Shown here: piece after piece, positions 48,012 to 58,740 of the stretch | How positions within the stretch are numbered: the first letter of the stretch is position 1 | Layout: each line of letters starts with the position of its first letter | Assembly (NCBI RefSeq): GCF_002575655.3 | Contig: NC_053035.3 | Location: forward strand, 380,161,792-380,225,791 | DNA: 64,000 bases | Direction: 5' to 3' | From: Aegilops tauschii subsp. strangulata | Lineage: Eukaryota > Streptophyta > Magnoliopsida > Poales > Poaceae | Notes under the pieces: model-generated | Database searches by the model: none | What the model saw: the letters and a program-made list of their open reading frames with translations, nothing else | Told to the model about the DNA's origin: nothing | Program-made: the position numbers and the translations under genes

Positions 48012-50765
48012 TTAGCGAATGAAACCGGGATAGCCGCCTCCTTGCTTTGCGAGAAGCTCATACTCTTCGACAGAATCCTTTTGGATCACCGCTCCATACG
48101 AGAATAAGGCGACGTATCGACTGTATGAAATATCCAGGAATAAGAGCAGTTCAAAGGAAATAGAAGTTGCGAAACTATGTACCGAGAACTTACTCGATGT
48201 ACGGCCGCACTTCTATCAGGTTGTTGAAGATATACAATGAAATGGTCCGCCATTGTTCGTTATCCAAAGATACTGGATTTGAAACACTGGCTGGTGCGAG
48301 ATTCCCTTTGAATAGCCTGAGGTTGGATCCACCCTTTTTAGGGTCGTCAGCATTGTACCGAGGCTTCGGATTATGCAAATGACGATTTTTGGCTTCATAG
48401 TGTGCTGTCACGAAGTTTGCCGCCTCCTCAGTGATGAATGCCTCAGCCATCGATGCTTCAATTCTACATTTATTTTTACATTTTTGTGGAAGCGTCTTCT
48501 GCATCCTCTCAGTTGGGTAGCACCAACGATTTTGCACGGGCCCCCCCAATCTTGCCTCGGTCGGGAGATGCAAAATCAAATGTTGCATTGGATTAAAGAA
48601 GCCCGGTGGAAAGATCTTCTCTAACTTGCAGATCAACTCCGGCGCCAACTCTTCCATTTCTTCTAGCACGCCAGGCGATAGTTCTTTCGCACAAAGAACA
48701 CGGAAGAAATAGCTGAGTTCTGCCAGTACTAGCCATTCATCCTCAGGGATGAAGCCATGCAACATCACCGGCATTACCCGCTCAATCCATATGTGCCAAT
48801 CATGACTCTTGAGACCAAATATCTTCAATTTATCAAGACTGGCTCCCCTCTGTAGATTCGCTGCATACCCATCGGGGAACATCAACTGCATTTTCACCCA
48901 CAAGATAATTTCCCTCATAGCCGGCCTTCCAAGATTGAACCATGCCTTTGGCTTCGTCCAGTTCTGCTTTCCTTTCGGTTCTTTGTGCGACTCCAGATCG
49001 GCATGTTTTGTAACGGCCTATCACAAAGCGCCTCCAGATCGACTCTAGCCTTAGTATTATCCTTCGACTTCCCATCTATGCCGAACAATGTACGAAAAAG
49101 TGCCTCGGCGATATTCTTCTCAGTGTGCATCACGTCGATGTTGTGTGGGCAAAGGAGGTCTTTGAAGTAAGGCAGATCCCATAAGCATGTTTTGTGAGTC
49201 CAGGCGTGCTTAGAATTATACCCCTTGAAGTACCCTGGACGCTCGGGATCTGGCTCGAGAGCGTTTAACTGATCTAGGGTCTGTTGGCCTGTCAATGCAT
49301 GTGGTGCAGAGTTTTTGACAACTCTACCTCTGATGAAGTTCTTCTTGTCTTTCCTGAACTTATGGCGAGGATTCAGGAACTCTCTATGCATGTCGAAGCA
49401 AGAAAACTTGCGACCGGCCTGAAGCCAACGAAACTCAAGAGCTCCCTTGCATGTGGGGCACGGGAACCTTCCATGCACACACCAGCCAACGAATAGCGCA
49501 TACGCCGGCAAGTCATGCGTCGAGTACATGTACCAGACACGCATTATGAAGTTCCGTTTGCTATAGGCATCGTATGTCTTGAACCCATTATCCCAGGCTT
49601 CTTGCAATTCGTCCTTAAGCGGTTGCATGTACACATTCATATTTTTCCCCGGATAGTTGGGCCCTGGAATTATCAACGTCAGGAAAATGTTCTTTCTTTG
49701 CATAATCTGTCCGGGGGGGGGGAGATTGAGTGGAAAGACAAATACGGGCCAACAACTGTATTGGGCTGCCGTCATACCAAACACACTGAACCCATCCGTG
49801 CTGATGCCGACTCGAGGATGCCTCGGATCTGCCGCTTTGTCACCATGTAATTCATCAAACTTTTTCCACGCAACACCATCCGATGTGTGTACAATCATCA
49901 GATTCCCATCTGCATCTAGTTCTGTTCTTTTGCCCGTTTTGTGCCATGTCATCTGTCTGGCCGTCTCTTCGACCATGAAAAGACGTTGAAGTCTTGGTAC
50001 GATTGGCATATACCGAAGAACACTAACGGGGATTTTGGTCTGTGTCTTCTCACCCATACCGTTGTCTACCACAACATACCTGGAAGACTTGCAAATGGGA
50101 CAATAGTTCAAGTCCGCATAGTCAAGCCTAAACAAGACACATCCTTTCTCACAGGCATGTATCTTATCATAGGGCATCTTCAGTGCACGGAGGATTTTGT
50201 CCGACTGGTATAGGTTTGCAGGCATTACATGGCCTTTGGGTAGAAAGCGTCCAAATACTGTCATCATTGCATCGTAGCATTCTCTGCCCAAGTTGAACTG
50301 AGCCTTCAGAGCCATTACTTGTGAGATGGCATCCAACTGACAAAGCTCAGTGTGCTCATGGAGCGGACGTTTTGAAGACTCAAACATTTCATTGAAGGCC
50401 TTTGCAGATTCCTCCATCTCCTCGTCTGAATCCCGAGCATCATCAAAGTCTTGCACCATGTTTTCCATCCCGGTACCATGCTCGTCGGTGCGACGATGAT
50501 CCACCTCAGCTCGGTCACGTTGGGCAGACTCACCATGAAATGTCCACACCATATAATCGGGCGTAAAACCACTCTTCTGCAGGTGTTTGCCCATTTCAGC
50601 CTCTGTCCTCTTTTCCCAACTGCCGCACCGTAAACAGGGGCACCAGGTTTTCCTCTGGCCATTTGCAAATGCGGCTCGCACAAACCCCTTGGTTTTTGTG
50701 AACCATTCAGTGCTCCATTTGTTCTGACCAGTGTGACCGGTGTACATCCACGCACGATCACTCAT
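48012..50765 (-). pseudogene. CACTA-C transposase (TnpD), one frameshift from intact
   Basis: ATG at 50765 precedes the family N-terminus (DRAWMY), a zinc-containing transposase-associated domain (C-x2-C near 50640). The Transposase_21 region follows, with a C-x2-C knuckle near 50100, GISTDGFSVF near 49800 and HNIDVMHTEKNIAEALF near 49140. The DUF4218-type region covers 48918-48200 (GLKSHDWHIWIERVMP, KIFPPGFFNPMQHL). An intron 48193-48121 (GTAAGT...ACAG) joins a last exon 48120-48012, which continues the frame and ends in TAA. The two exons total 2681 nt, one short of 894 codons; the frame changes at an A-run (T-run on the plus strand) near 49005-49011. It makes the enzyme that cuts CACTA ends. 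Confidence 0.88.
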
Positions 50766-50909
50766 CTTGACTTTCAGAGCTACTAGACACACAACAAATA
50801 TATATATATATAATTCAGCATGTATGTATTCATCAGTTGATCTACTTTGTCAATTTTATTACGTCCATGCAACCTACACTCTAATAGGTAATGATAGGTC
50901 CTAATCCCA

Positions 50910-51127
50910 CCCGAGTATGTTTAGATTGGGTTCATTTTCCCATGCTATGCCCCGGATCCTACGCAAAATTTCGGCAGCACCTCCCCGCTGTTCTCCTGAT
51001 ACACGTCTCCGCAATAAACAGGGAGGATGTGTACCCGGAGAACAACAGGGGAGGCACTGACGAAATTTATGCGTCGGATCCGGAGCAAAGCATATGGGAA
51101 AACGAACCCAATCTAAACATACTCGGG
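50910..51127. repeat. 218-bp near-palindrome (hairpin) upstream of TnpD
   Basis: The left arm from CCCGAGTATGTTTAGATTGG (50910) is matched by the inverted right arm ending CCAATCTAAACATACTCGGG (51127). Pairing continues through CGGATCC, AAATTT and the CTGTTCTCC / GGAGAACAACAG blocks to a loop near 51015-51025, with scattered mismatches. Arms are about 100 nt. Transcribed, it would fold into a long imperfect hairpin. Confidence 0.9.
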
Positions 51128-51540
51128 CTGTCCATGGATAGCGTTGGACAATTCGAAAGAATCAAGGTTATAAATATGCAAATGCATGCATATTTATAAC
51201 TATGACGCTTTCGAACGGGAGACACATATTGGTTACGCATACTGATGATTCAAGACACATATATATCTAGCTATCAAGTTTCATCGGAATAGATCAAATA
51301 ATTAATGGGGGAGGAGGACATGTCATTTGTGCTCACCCACGAACGAAGGGGCAGAGCTCGTCAAACGCACGGCGAGGTCGTCGAACACCAAACCTCGCAG
51401 CGATGAAACAACTGCACATTTAAAACTACCCGATCAACACAATTATATATGATGTTTTTCATAACAAAATCGAAAGATATATGACCTAACTAATAATTCA
51501 CAAATATATGACCCCGTCGGCTTCTGGAAGGCCAAAGAAC

Positions 51541-52342
51541 ACCTTTTCGGGAGGTGTCGGGGGTCGGGCTGTCGTGTCGGTCTCGGGGTGCCGTGTCGGG
51601 GTCGGGGTCGGGGTCTCGGGGTCGGGGTGTCGGGTCGGGGTGTCGGGTCGGGGTGCCGGGTCGGTGTCGGGGTCGGGGTGTCGGGTCAGGCTCGGGGTCG
51701 GGGTGTCGGGGTCGGGGTCCGGGTCGGGGTATCGTGGTCGGGGTCTCGGGGTCGGGGTGCCGGGTCGGGGTCGGGGTGCCGTGTCGGTGTCGGGGTCGAG
51801 GTGTCGGGTCAGGCTCGGGGTCGGGGTGTCTTGTCGGGGTGCCGGGTCGGGGTCGGGGTGCCGTGTCGGTGTCTGGGTCGGGGTGTCGGGTCAGGCTCGG
51901 GGTCGGGGTCTCGGGGTCGGGGTGTCGGGTCGGGGTGCCGGGTCGGGGTGTCGGGTCGGGGTGTCGGGTCGGGGTGCCGTCTCGGGGTCGGGGTGCCGGG
52001 TCGGGGTCGGGGTGCCGTGTCGGTGTCGGGGTAAGGGTGGGTGTGGTGTCAGGGTGTCGGTGTCGGGGTGTCGTGTCGGTGTCGGGGTCGGGGTCGGGGT
52101 CTCGGGGTCGGGGTGTCGGGTCGGGGTGCCGGGTCGGGGTCGGGGTGCCGTGTCGGTGTCAGGGTCGGGGTGTCGGGTCAGGCTCGGGGTCGGGGTGTCG
52201 GGGTCGGGGTCGGGGTGCCGTGTCAGTGTCGGGGTCGGGGTGTCGGGTCAGGCTCGGGGTCGGGGTGTCGGGGTCGGGGTCTAGGGGTCGGGGTGTCGTG
52301 TCGGGGTGCCGGGTCGGGGTCGGGGTGCCATGTCGGGTCGGG
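51541..52342 (+). repeat. G-rich (TCGGGG)n minisatellite in CACTA-C
   Basis: About 800 bp of GGTCGGGGTCGGGGTGTCGG-type sequence on the plus strand, built from TCGGGG and TGTCGGG words with a higher-order period near 100 bp. Stop-free frames of up to 419 codons result from the repeat. It has very dense GGGG runs and so a high potential to form G-quadruplexes. Confidence 0.93.
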
Positions 52343-52800
52343 TTTTTTTTCCTCTTTTTTCCTTTTCTTCTTCTTCCTATTCTTCCTTTTCTTCCTCTTC
52401 TTCTTCTTTTTTCTTCTCCTCCTCCTCTTCTTCTTCTTCCTTTCCTTTTTCCTCTTCTTCTTCTCCTCCTCTCCTCTTTTTTCTTCTTCTTCTTCTTCCT
52501 CTTCTTCTTTTTTCTTCTCCTCCTCCTCTTCTTCTTCTTCCTTTCCTTTTTCCTCTTCTTCTTCTCCTCCTCTCCTCTTTTTTCTTCTTCTTCTTCCTCT
52601 TCTTCTTTTTTCTTCTCCTCCTCCTCCTCTTCTTCTTCCTTTCCTTTTTCCTCTTCTTCTTCTCCTCCTCTCCTCTTTTTCTCTTCTTCTTCTTCCTCTT
52701 CTTCTTCTTTCTTCTCCTCCTCCTCTTCTTCTTCTTCCTTTCCTTTTTCCTCTTCTTCTTCTCCTCCTCTCCTCTTTTTCTCTTCTTCTTCTTCTTTCCT
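52343..52800. repeat. Pyrimidine tract, (TTC/TCC)n, in CACTA-C
   Basis: About 460 bp almost purely C and T on the plus strand (G and A on the transposon's sense strand). A higher-order unit of about 100 bp (CTTCTTCCTTTCCTTTTTCC ... CTCCTCCTCTCCTC) repeats four times. The Glu/Lys-rich frame on the minus strand is a by-product. Confidence 0.93.
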
Positions 52801-52804
52801 CAAA

Positions 52805-52900
52805 CTAAACTAAGCCTACAACTAAACCTAAACCTAAACCTAAACCTAAAACTACAACTAAAACTAAATCTAAACTAAAACTAAAACTAAAAAGGAAAAA
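52805..52900. repeat. CCTAAA repeats (telomere-like variant)
   Basis: AACCTAAACCTAAACCTAAA and relatives at 52815-52880. The plant telomere repeat is CCCTAAA, so this is a one-base-shorter variant. A similar block is in CACTA-B at 37225-37300, so it belongs to the element and is not a chromosome end. Confidence 0.75.
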
Positions 52901-52939
52901 AAAGAAAAAAAAAGAAAAAAAAACTGAAAAAAGGGGGGC

Positions 52940-53230
52940 TCACCTGGGGGGTGGAGGAGGCCGGTGGAGGAGGGGGCGGGGCGGTGGAGGAGGCGGCCTG
53001 GGGCGGCGGGGGGCCGGGCCTGGGGCGGCAGGGGGCGGGCCTGGGGCGGCGAGGGGCCGGGCCCGGGCGGTGGGGCGCGGGGCGGCGGGGGGCCGGGGCG
53101 GTGAGGGCGACGGGGCCCCGGGGCGGCGGGGGCGACGGGGCGGCGGCGGCGCGCGGCGGGTGGCGGCGTGGGAGGAGAGAAACGGCGAGGGAGAGGGAAG
53201 AAGTGAGTAACGGGCGGGGGGTACGGGCCG
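52940..53230. other. GC-rich block in the CACTA-C right arm
   Basis: GGGGCGG-rich sequence starting CTCACC at about 52940, equivalent to 37325-37950 in CACTA-B. On the minus strand it could be a proline-rich leader or untranslated exon beside the subterminal repeats. No protein is supported. Confidence 0.6.
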
Positions 53231-53541
53231 TTAGGTAGTAGGCTCTTTGCCGTCCACCCCCCTTTGCCGTCCACTTTTTTGCCTCTTTGCCGTCTGCTAG
53301 CGGACGGCAAAGAGGTGGCCCGTTAAGTTTTTCAAAAACGGGCGGGGGGTGGGGGCCACCTCACTCTTTGCCGTCCGCTGGCCGACGACAAAGAGCTGGC
53401 AGACGGCAAAGAGCTTCTTTGCCGTCTGCCCTTTCTTTGCCGTCTGCTTTTGGGTAGCTGATGGCAAAGAGCTTCTTTGCCATCAGCTAGCAGACGGCAA
53501 AGAGCTGGCAGATGGCAAATTAGCTGATTCCAGTAGTGACA

Positions 53542-54050
53542 CCGATAGTCGAGCGCTGCAGGTAGGTATCCATGCCATAGAGACAAACTGCACAAGTCCC
53601 ATCACACCTTCCAGTAGGCCAGCCACTCTATATCTTTGACGTGGGCACACACAAATTCGATGGCACTCTTTATCGATCGCGCGCGCACACACACACACAC
53701 ATCATCCCTCTCTTCGATTCTATGGACACCTCAAGCCGATGATACCTCCACTCTCTTCTCGTGGATCGCCCCCTCTATATATATATGTTATATCCAGGAC
53801 TCTATTTCACACACATTGCATATGTTACATTTTTTGATTGACCCCCCCCCCAAAAAAACTCTCAAGAACCCACACACTATATCTCTCTAGGTTTGTATCT
53901 CTCTCACACAACCCCACGTAGGTGGTGTACGTATACAAGAAGAGAATAGGTGCACCGTGCACGTACTCACGCTTCGTGCCCAGCCACACCCGTGCGGGTA
54001 CACGGTGGAGCTCATTTCTTTACGAAATGGCAGCCCACGTGCTAATCTGA
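53542..54050. other. Gene-free stretch right of CACTA-C
   Basis: Contains a (CA)n/(CG) microsatellite at 53680-53702, a (TA)n run near 53777 and a short C/A run near 53842. No coding region is supported. It continues the pyrimidine-rich sequence seen left of CACTA-C, consistent with one original locus split by that insertion. Confidence 0.5.
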
Positions 54051-54059
54051 ACGCCTGTA

Positions 54060-55260
54060 GAGGTTGTTTACCTAGGGAGGTCGTGTACCACGCGTGCACG
54101 AAACAAAGTTCGACTTGACGCGTTGCCACGTTATTTTTAAATAAAGTTATAGCGCTCAATGGCACGTACACTGAATATAAAATGATTTTTATGGAGAAAA
54201 AGGTAGTCCGCTCACTATATACAATGGAGCCTGCCTGCCTGGTTTGTCGCTCTTCAGAATATCTCACACAAGGATGCGCTGGCCTCTCTCTCTCTCACCG
54301 TTGGTCACTGATCCGGCCGCATCCCGTCCGCCGGGGGAAAGGGAGGAAGTGCATCGTTTCTCCATTTGACGGCGCTGAGGCAGCACGTCCTGATCTGCGG
54401 TACACGCCGTTCTCTCTGACCAAGCTCTGGCGCCGCAGGGCCTACGCCACCTGCTCACAGATTCCGCCCGCCGCCGCTCACCTAGTTACATCCCGACGAC
54501 CTCCAGGTATCCCATACGGCCTTGCTCCACTGCCTGTCTTCCCACATCGCTGCATGTGGATCTTCCATAGTTCTTTGCCCAAAACGTAGCTCGTCCGGCG
54601 TACTTTCCATATTGCATTCTCGTCCTCACATCGTTTTAGACAAACACAACCGTGTTGTTATCTTCCCTTAGGACAAGGAATATGCTTCTTTTTTGTCGTC
54701 GCATGTGTCATCAACTGTTATTGGCCAGTAATTGTTTCCTTTCTACTCGTTGCTATTGCGACCTTTTGGTGAACTGCACAAATCACTTTTTTCTTAAGAG
54801 TGTTTTGTGCAGTTGTAGTAAAATGTCCCACGAGCAACGTCTCTACATTTCAGTGCGACTGCACAAACGGAGATTGGTTTTGCTCTATCCTCCTCATCCA
54901 ACTCCGAGCCTAATCTTGTCCAACTAGTTAGTCTTAAGAGGGACTGCAAAGGTGACCGGCTTCTATTTGTGTGTTTATTGTTTCATCGTAATCACACTTA
55001 ATATCTTCGGAACAGGGACGCTCAGCTCTATTTTAGTGGAACTGCACAAAATGATCGGAATGTTGCATGCTCCAGACAGCTACTTTTTCCCCAACATGCC
55101 TTGTTGATTTAGACAGAGCTGGGGGGACGTTGCTGCCAATGAAAGCATGGATCAATTTTAATTTAACACCTTCTCACAACTCTGTCTTCAGTTGTGATGT
55201 AATTATTAGCTTTGGTCTGCTAATAATTGACATGCGTTAGCAAGGAAGTTAGTTTTTTAT
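54060..55260 (+). other. Unit A of a four-copy tandem family (putative transcription unit)
   Basis: Promoter-like module ATGGAGAAAAAGG ... TATATAC (TATA at 54216-54222). A GC-rich first exon starts about 54245 with CTCTCTCACCGTTGGTCAC and ends at a splice-donor-like CCAG|GTATCC (54507/54508). An acceptor-like GGAACAG precedes a second exon at about 55017 carrying TTTTAGTGGAACTGCACAAAA (55031-55051). The 3' end near 55160-55260 resembles that of unit B. In this copy the two exons join in a frame that includes ILVELHK, but the other units do not keep that frame. Noncoding RNA or decayed gene; unknown family. Confidence 0.5.
54764..54824 (+). ncRNA. Hairpin with inverted copies of the 21-nt motif (unit A)
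   Basis: GGTGAACTGCACAAATCACT (from 54769) is followed after an 11-nt T-rich loop by GAGTGTTTTGTGCAGTTGTA, giving a stem of about 16 pairs with one mismatch. A third, sense copy (CAGTGCGACTGCACAAAC) follows at 54851-54868. It lies in the intron of unit A. It could be a small-RNA precursor or just an inverted duplication. Confidence 0.4.
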
Positions 55261-55448
55261 TGTTTCTGAAAGAGCATCGATGGCAAGACACGCGAAACAA
55301 AAGCTGAAAGCTCACACCATTGTCAATTTCATGTCGCTGGAAAATTATTTGTATAGTACGTCAATTATGTAAACAAATGATGGAAGCTTGATAGCATTGC
55401 CAGAAGCCTCTTCATCATCCGGGTCCCTGTGCCATGCACAAAAATATA

Positions 55449-55755
55449 CTCCTTCGTTCCTAAATATTTTTCTTTTTACAAATTTCAAACGGGCATATTT
55501 TAGAGTATAGATTCACTCATTTTGCTTCGTATGTGTACTCCCTCCGTTCCTAAATATTCAATTCGTCTTTCTAGAGATTTCAACAAGTGACTACATACGG
55601 AGCAAAATGAGTGAATCTACACTCTAGAATATGTCTATATACATCCGTATGTGCCAGTCCATTTGAAATCTCTAAAAAGACAAATATTTGAGTAGTCACT
55701 CGTTGAAATCTCTAGAAAGACAAATACTCCGGAGTATATTTAAGAACCGAGGGGG
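55449..55755. mobile_element. Stowaway MITE split by a second, related Stowaway MITE
   Basis: The outer element starts CTCCTTCGTTCCTAAATATT (after TA 55447-55448) and ends AAGAACCGAGGGGG before TA 55756-55757. At TA 55536-55537 a second copy, CTCCCTCCGTTCCTAAATAT, begins and runs to about 55692. After it the outer one resumes with GTCACTCGTTGAAATC. Both are the same Stowaway subfamily (shared AAATGAGTGAATCTACACTC core in opposite orientations). The inner copy lacks its last dozen or so bases. Confidence 0.85.
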
Positions 55756-55907
55756 TAGTGCAGAACCGCATGGGAGACTCAGCCCGGTCGTTGCGCCGCA
55801 TTAATAGTGAGTAATGAGCAGTCAAATCATAAGCCCCACCTTTCCCACTGTAAGTTGCTCTGAAGAAGCAACCATCAATACGCTCTTCTTTGAATCCGCT
55901 CATACTA

Positions 55908-56273
55908 CTCCATCCGTCACTGTTTATACATCGCGCTTCAGAAAAAAGAAAAAAAATCTATGGGACCAAGGCGACTAGCGATTGGCCTGAAAAATAGCAT
56001 TGGTAGTTATACCACGGCGTCTATTACTAGAGGGAATAATGCGTACACACATGCATGCAGTGCTTCCACCCCGGGTACACACATGCATGCACTTACTCCA
56101 CTCCGTAGTAGTACAGTACATGGAGATAAAATTGTGGACTTGATTGCGGTTACCATGCCCTAATTAATTAAGCATTAAACTAAACGCGTCTAAAGTCTCT
56201 CTAGTGGTGGAAATGCATTGAGAGAAATGCATCATAATGAAGCGCGCCCTATAAACTGTGATGGAGGGAGGAG
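55908..56273. mobile_element. Probable Stowaway-like MITE
   Basis: CTCCATCCGTCACTGTTTAT on the left and ATAAACTGTGATGGAGGGAG on the right are imperfect inverted repeats, flanked by TA (55906-55907 and about 56274-56275). About 366 bp, including repeated ACACACATGCATGCA words. It is longer and more diverged than its neighbours. Confidence 0.7.
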
Positions 56274-56605
56274 TAGTATGAAGGTGCAAAACCAAGTACG
56301 CGTAAATGCCAGTCGGTCAACGCACCTCCTCTTGGTATATCACTGACATGTGGGACAGGAGTGTGAGCAAACCGATCTCAATTGACGGCAAAGAGCCAAC
56401 CCGCCGTTCCTTGAGAGAGACGAGGAGCGAGAACACACAGACGGGCTCGCACGGAGGCCAAGATATATTCGAGCATGGTTGGTTGATCGATATCATTCAT
56501 TACATGTTGGGCTACCGTTTTCCGCCCTTCTCCGGAATAAATGTGTACTTTATCAGAGATAAAAAAAAGAGTACAAACGCTCCACCATGCGGTTCTAGTA
56601 GTAGT

Positions 56606-57630
56606 ACTACTCGTACTACTGCGCTTAGCTCTTCGCCTCTTCGTGAAGTCGAACAATGATGGTACGCCGCATGTTGGGTACTACGGTGTATGCCTCTGAC
56701 AATCTGACACCGAATGGACTGATGCATGTCCACCGAGGGTAGGTTGCATTAGTCAAAAGGCGTAAGCGAGCTTCACCTTGTCCTGCAAGCTTCTCCTCGT
56801 TCTGCGAGTTGACGGGACACACCAAAAAGTAGTGCTAGTCCATACTCCCTCCTTTCCGGTTAATATGGCTTAATCTTTTTTGCGGGTAAATGAGAGAGCT
56901 TTATTCATATATAAGCATTCTTAGGACGATCAGCCAAGACACTGGTCACTAGGAAGCAAGGTACCCCGCAAAAAAAGAAGTAGGAAGCGAGGTGTTTCAT
57001 CAAGTCAGCTCTCGGCCACCATTCAAATTGCAACAAGCACGGTTCGCATGAAGATGCGCCGCAAGGTTTGCTGACTTGTTTACATGCTGAATAACAAAAA
57101 AAAGAGGAAATATTACCGAGCGCTACTATTTGTAACAGGATATGAGCCAGAAGTAAGCGAGAATTTTGGCGAGTGTTCCATGCAATCAACTTCCATTGTC
57201 ACATGCGAGAACCCTCTAAGAGAACCAAATGTGTTGAAGATTGCTTTATCACATTTTAAAATTATAATAAGAGTGCAGACGCTCCTCCATCCGGTTCCTA
57301 GTACTAGTATAGTACATACCTTTATAAACTATAGTAGTAGTACTAGTAAACTTTGCGCTTGGCTGTTCGCCTATTCGGGAAGTCGAACAATAATAGCACT
57401 AGTAGTATAGTGTATGCTTCTGGCAATCTGACACCGAATTAACTGTTGCACGTCCACCGCCTAAGCGAGGGAGAGCTTGCATTAGTCAAAAGTTTCTCCT
57501 TGTCCTGCGAGCCACTGCGCGCAAGCTTCTCCCGTCCTGCAACCTTCTCCTCGTTCGGCAAGTTGACGGGAGGCATCAAAGTAATGCTAGTCCATACTGC
57601 CTCCTCCCCGGTTAATATGGCTTAATTTCA
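56606..57630. repeat. Tandem duplication of about 280 bp (56606-56877 and 57350-57630)
   Basis: Both copies run from a TACTGCGCTTAGCTCTTCGCC-like start through GAAGTCGAACAAT, CAATCTGACACCGAAT, GCATTAGTCAAAAG, CTTCTCCTCGTTC and GTTGACGGGA to GGTTAATATGGCTTAAT. Spacing is about 740 bp. No protein is supported. A fainter relative of one part is near 60475-60530. Confidence 0.8.
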
Positions 57631-57949
57631 AACGAGATAAATACATCAAACGAGATAAATACACTGTCTGTCACTGTATATTTGTAAAAATACGGTCAGT
57701 GGACTTCATAATACGCTCATTGCGCTCAATATATATATATATTTTCTGGTGTTTATACGGTCACTAGCTCACCCTGACTGAGTATGTGTGTGCATGCACG
57801 TATAGGTTGAGCACTTGAGCGTGACCGTGTGTGTTCCGTCGTGTGCTCGGACATGCATGCATTAGGGTGTCGTGCGCGTTTTTGCGTCCATCTGTATGTG
57901 TGACTGTTGCATACACGTAGGGGGAGTACGTGTAGGGGCCACTAAGGAG

Positions 57950-58740
57950 AAGTCAAATCACACAGTAAGTTAGTCGGTAGAAGCAACCATCATTTCACTC
58001 TTGAATGAGACGTACGCAATATAAAATGGTTGATATGGAGAGAAAAAGAAAACCACTATATATACACTAGCAGGAGCCTAAGCTACAAGCCTGCTTGCTT
58101 AGGTTGCTCTCTTCACAAGCATAGAACGACGGGCCTGATCCCGCAGCTGGGGGAAGGGAACAATGTTCTGCGTAGACGCGGTCGACATCGGCGAGGGAGA
58201 AAACCCACAGTCGGTGCGTCCCAATCGGGGGTCACCGCGGTATGGGCCGATGCCGCGTCCCAACCGCCCTTCTAGCTACAGCCCGACGTCCCAGGTAGTC
58301 CATCTTCCTTTTGGAGCCGGCTTGCTCCACTGCCGTAGCTCCATCTCCATGTCGATCTTTCTCTACTTCTACCGGCTTCTACTTGTGATGAGTTTATGTC
58401 TCATGAACTAGTGCCAGTACTATTATTCTAATCACACTTCTTCAATATCTTTGCCATCAGGGATGCTCAGGTCGGTTTTAGTGGAACTGCACAAAAGCAT
58501 CGTATGATCCGAGGGTGCCAGCCGTCTTTCCTTTGACAGGTTCTACCTGGCCAGGAAATTAAATCATGTTTAGGGTTTAGGGTTTAAGTCGTAGTGACCC
58601 CATCAGTAGTTTTTCTTTTGTACACGCTCTCACAACTTTTTTCTTTAGTTGTGAAGTAAATATTGGCTATGATCTGTGAATCATTGAGATGCATCAGCAT
58701 GCGTGTTAGTTTTCCTTTGTATTTGATGGAATGTTGTAAC
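57950..58740 (+). other. Unit B of the tandem family
   Basis: ATATGGAGAGAAAAAGAAAA then TATATATAC (TATA at 58057-58065), a first exon from about 58090 to the donor-like CCCAG|GTAGTC (58294/58295), acceptor-like GCCATCAG and second exon GGATGCTCAGG with TTTTAGTGGAACTGCACAAAA (58476-58496). The 3' part (58620-58725: CTCACAACTTTTTTCTTTAG...) matches unit A near 55165. The first exon is shorter and shares only patches with the others. Confidence 0.5.

Larger units (their letters stand above)
43945..53538 (-). mobile_element. CACTA-C, near-complete autonomous-type CACTA element, TSD ACA
   Basis: Left end CACTACAGGAAACAGC; right end inverted reads CACTACTGGAATCAGC. Perfect 3-bp target duplication ACA (43942-43944 and 53539-53541). 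Length 9594 bp. Subterminal TTTGCCGTCTGCC motifs lie at 43965-44360 and 53240-53520. On the minus strand it carries a transposase (TnpD) gene (50765-48012) followed by a TnpA-like gene (47946 to about 45810). Each gene has just one clear lesion. Several long low-complexity blocks lie between the right end and TnpD. Confidence 0.95.

Noticed and set aside
51508..52813. Very long open frames (up to 419 codons) on the plus strand and a 214-codon Glu/Lys frame on the minus strand
   Set aside because: They span simple G-rich and pyrimidine repeats that lack stop codons; all frames are open and no domain is visible.
52815..52880. Telomere or interstitial telomeric site
   Set aside because: The repeat is CCTAAA, not the plant CCCTAAA, is short, and recurs at the same place in CACTA-B.
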